Below are positions 5,682 through 6,563 of a stretch of 6,563 nt of DNA, piece by piece. The translations under genes were made by a program, and so were the position numbers. Positions within the stretch are counted from its first letter, which is position 1; each line of letters begins with the position of its first letter. The stretch comes from JAOPZY01 sp036495025 (lineage in GTDB: Bacteria; Actinomycetota; CADDZG01; JAHWKV01; JAOPZY01). The notes below the pieces were generated by a model that saw only the letters and a program-made list of their open reading frames with translations, searched no databases and was not told the DNA's origin. The stretch covers positions 1 through 6,563 of the forward strand of contig DASXNO010000331.1 in the NCBI GenBank assembly GCA_036495025.1, read 5' to 3'.

Positions 5682-6563
5682 TCAGTTCCTTACGTGGCCA
5701 TAGGTGCCGATGTAGTCGTAGTGGCCGTTCAGGCTCCCGGGGGCGGGGTCGACCGGGGCCAGCGCGTCGTAGGGCTGCACGGCCTGCTGGAACGTGACCG
5801 TCTGGGAGGAGAGGGAAAAGGTGTCGGCCTCGACCTGGCCGGGGGCGACGCCATCCTCGACCCAGGAGATGATCGGCGTCAGGAAGTCGGCAAGGTTCAC
5901 GCTGGTCCCGTCCGGTGCGAACAGGCAGTGGGAGGCGCCCGGGATCATGTAGAGCCGGGAGAAGGACTGGCTGGCGCCGAAGCCCCCCACGGTGCGCTCG
6001 ACGGCGGCGTAGTAGTCGAGGGTGGACCACGGTGGGATGGCCGGATCCGCCCACCCGTGGTAGAGGATCAGCTTCCCCCCGTGGGCGGCGAATGCCCGCA
6101 GGTCGGGGTTGTTCGCGTTGTAGATGGCGTCGCCCAGCTTGTTCAGCTTCCGGAACTCCCGGTCGGTGAACCGGACGTCGTCGAGGGTGAAGCCCTCGGG
6201 TGGGTTGGGCACAAACGCCATGTCCTTGAGAAAGGTCAACGAGACGGTGGCGGCCATCGTGTCGCCGGGCGCCGCGGTGTCGGTCGCCGCTTGCACGAAG
6301 GCGCCCGGCCAGCCCAGCTCCGATCCGTAGGCCTGCCCGCCGTTGTAGAGGCTCCTGCCGTCCTCATCGGTCGGGCCCCGGTAGAACCTCCGCACCGCCG
6401 CCACCTGGTCGGGCGTGAGGCACGCGTCCGTATCCGTCGCGTGCTGGCACTCGATCGAGGCGGGATCGAAGCCGCACTGCCGTGGGTCGGCGATGATGCC
6501 GTCGGCGTTTCCGCACGCCTGCAGCACGGCGGCATGCAGTGCCGGGATCTTCTCCGCAGTCAT
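5682..6563 (-). CDS. Tannase/feruloyl esterase family hydrolase, C-terminal part
   Basis: The gene runs off the right edge. The ATG at 6563 aligns with an internal Met of the family (the 'xLPxLHAAVLxACD' region), so it is unlikely to be the start. Visible parts are the lid-domain calcium-binding-like loop NADGIIADP (19-27) with nearby Cys17, Cys30, Cys39 and Cys48; the catalytic Asp173 in HGWADPAIPP; and the catalytic His212 in GASHC. The Cys after that His is the second half of the family's CS-D-HC disulfide motif. The nucleophile Ser and its partner Cys would lie upstream of the window. The family cleaves esters of gallic or hydroxycinnamic acids and is normally exported; the exact substrate cannot be read here. 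The last 35 residues (VQPYDALAP ... YIGTYG) lack the usual Cys-Pro-Tyr end, so this is a variant subgroup. It is convergent with ku and has its own terminator. Confidence 0.9.
   Translation of the reverse strand: MTAEKIPALHAAVLQACGNADGIIADPRQCGFDPASIECQHATDTDACLTPDQVAAVRRFYRGPTDEDGRSLYNGGQAYGSELGWPGAFVQAATDTAAPGDTMAATVSLTFLKDMAFVPNPPEGFTLDDVRFTDREFRKLNKLGDAIYNANNPDLRAFAAHGGKLILYHGWADPAIPPWSTLDYYAAVERTVGGFGASQSFSRLYMIPGASHCLFAPDGTSVNLADFLTPIISWVEDGVAPGQVEADTFSLSSQTVTFQQAVQPYDALAPVDPAPGSLNGHYDYIGTYGHVRN

Noticed and set aside
1..6563. CRISPR arrays, tRNA or rRNA genes, insertion sequences, integrase or attachment sites
   Set aside because: No regularly spaced repeats, cloverleaf sequences, transposase or recombinase motifs or long terminal repeats were seen.

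Overview
The window is uniformly GC-rich and gene-dense. Several gene junctions are stop/start overlaps of the ATGA or TGATG type. Together with a bacterial Ku gene and a sigma-70-like factor, this suggests a high-GC bacterium, most likely an actinobacterium or another high-GC soil lineage. The sequence alone does not fix the phylum.

Layout, left to right: (1) the 3' part of a probably exported beta-propeller-like protein (+ strand, open at the left edge, ends 915); (2) a short convergent spacer rich in inverted repeats (916-1029); (3) a minus-strand, three-gene, translationally coupled operon read from about 4351 down to 1030, made of a sigma-70/ECF-like DNA-binding protein, a 299-residue protein I do not recognise, and a short Rad50/SMC-type ATPase with a CPTC zinc hook; (4) a 188-bp divergent intergenic region with two inverted repeats and a direct repeat; (5) a plus-strand, two-gene operon of an 82-residue cysteine-rich (zinc-ribbon-like) protein overlapping by one base the gene for the end-joining protein Ku (4788-5594); (6) a hairpin followed by a T run, oriented as a terminator for the next gene; (7) the 3' part of a tannase/feruloyl-esterase family hydrolase (minus strand, open at the right edge).

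The core from 1030 to 5594 looks like one self-contained DNA-end-handling module. Two divergent operons share one control region and are fenced on both sides by convergent, unrelated genes for exported or hydrolytic proteins. Ku binds double-strand ends. The Rad50-like ATPase is of the family that tethers and processes ends. The sigma-like protein heads the ATPase operon and is a plausible regulator of either side. The usual partners of these proteins, ligase LigD for Ku and nuclease Mre11/SbcD for Rad50, are absent from the window. The unrecognised 299-residue protein and the small zinc-ribbon-like protein occupy the positions where partners would be expected. That pairing is the most interesting thing here. 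Whether it serves repair or defence cannot be decided from the sequence.
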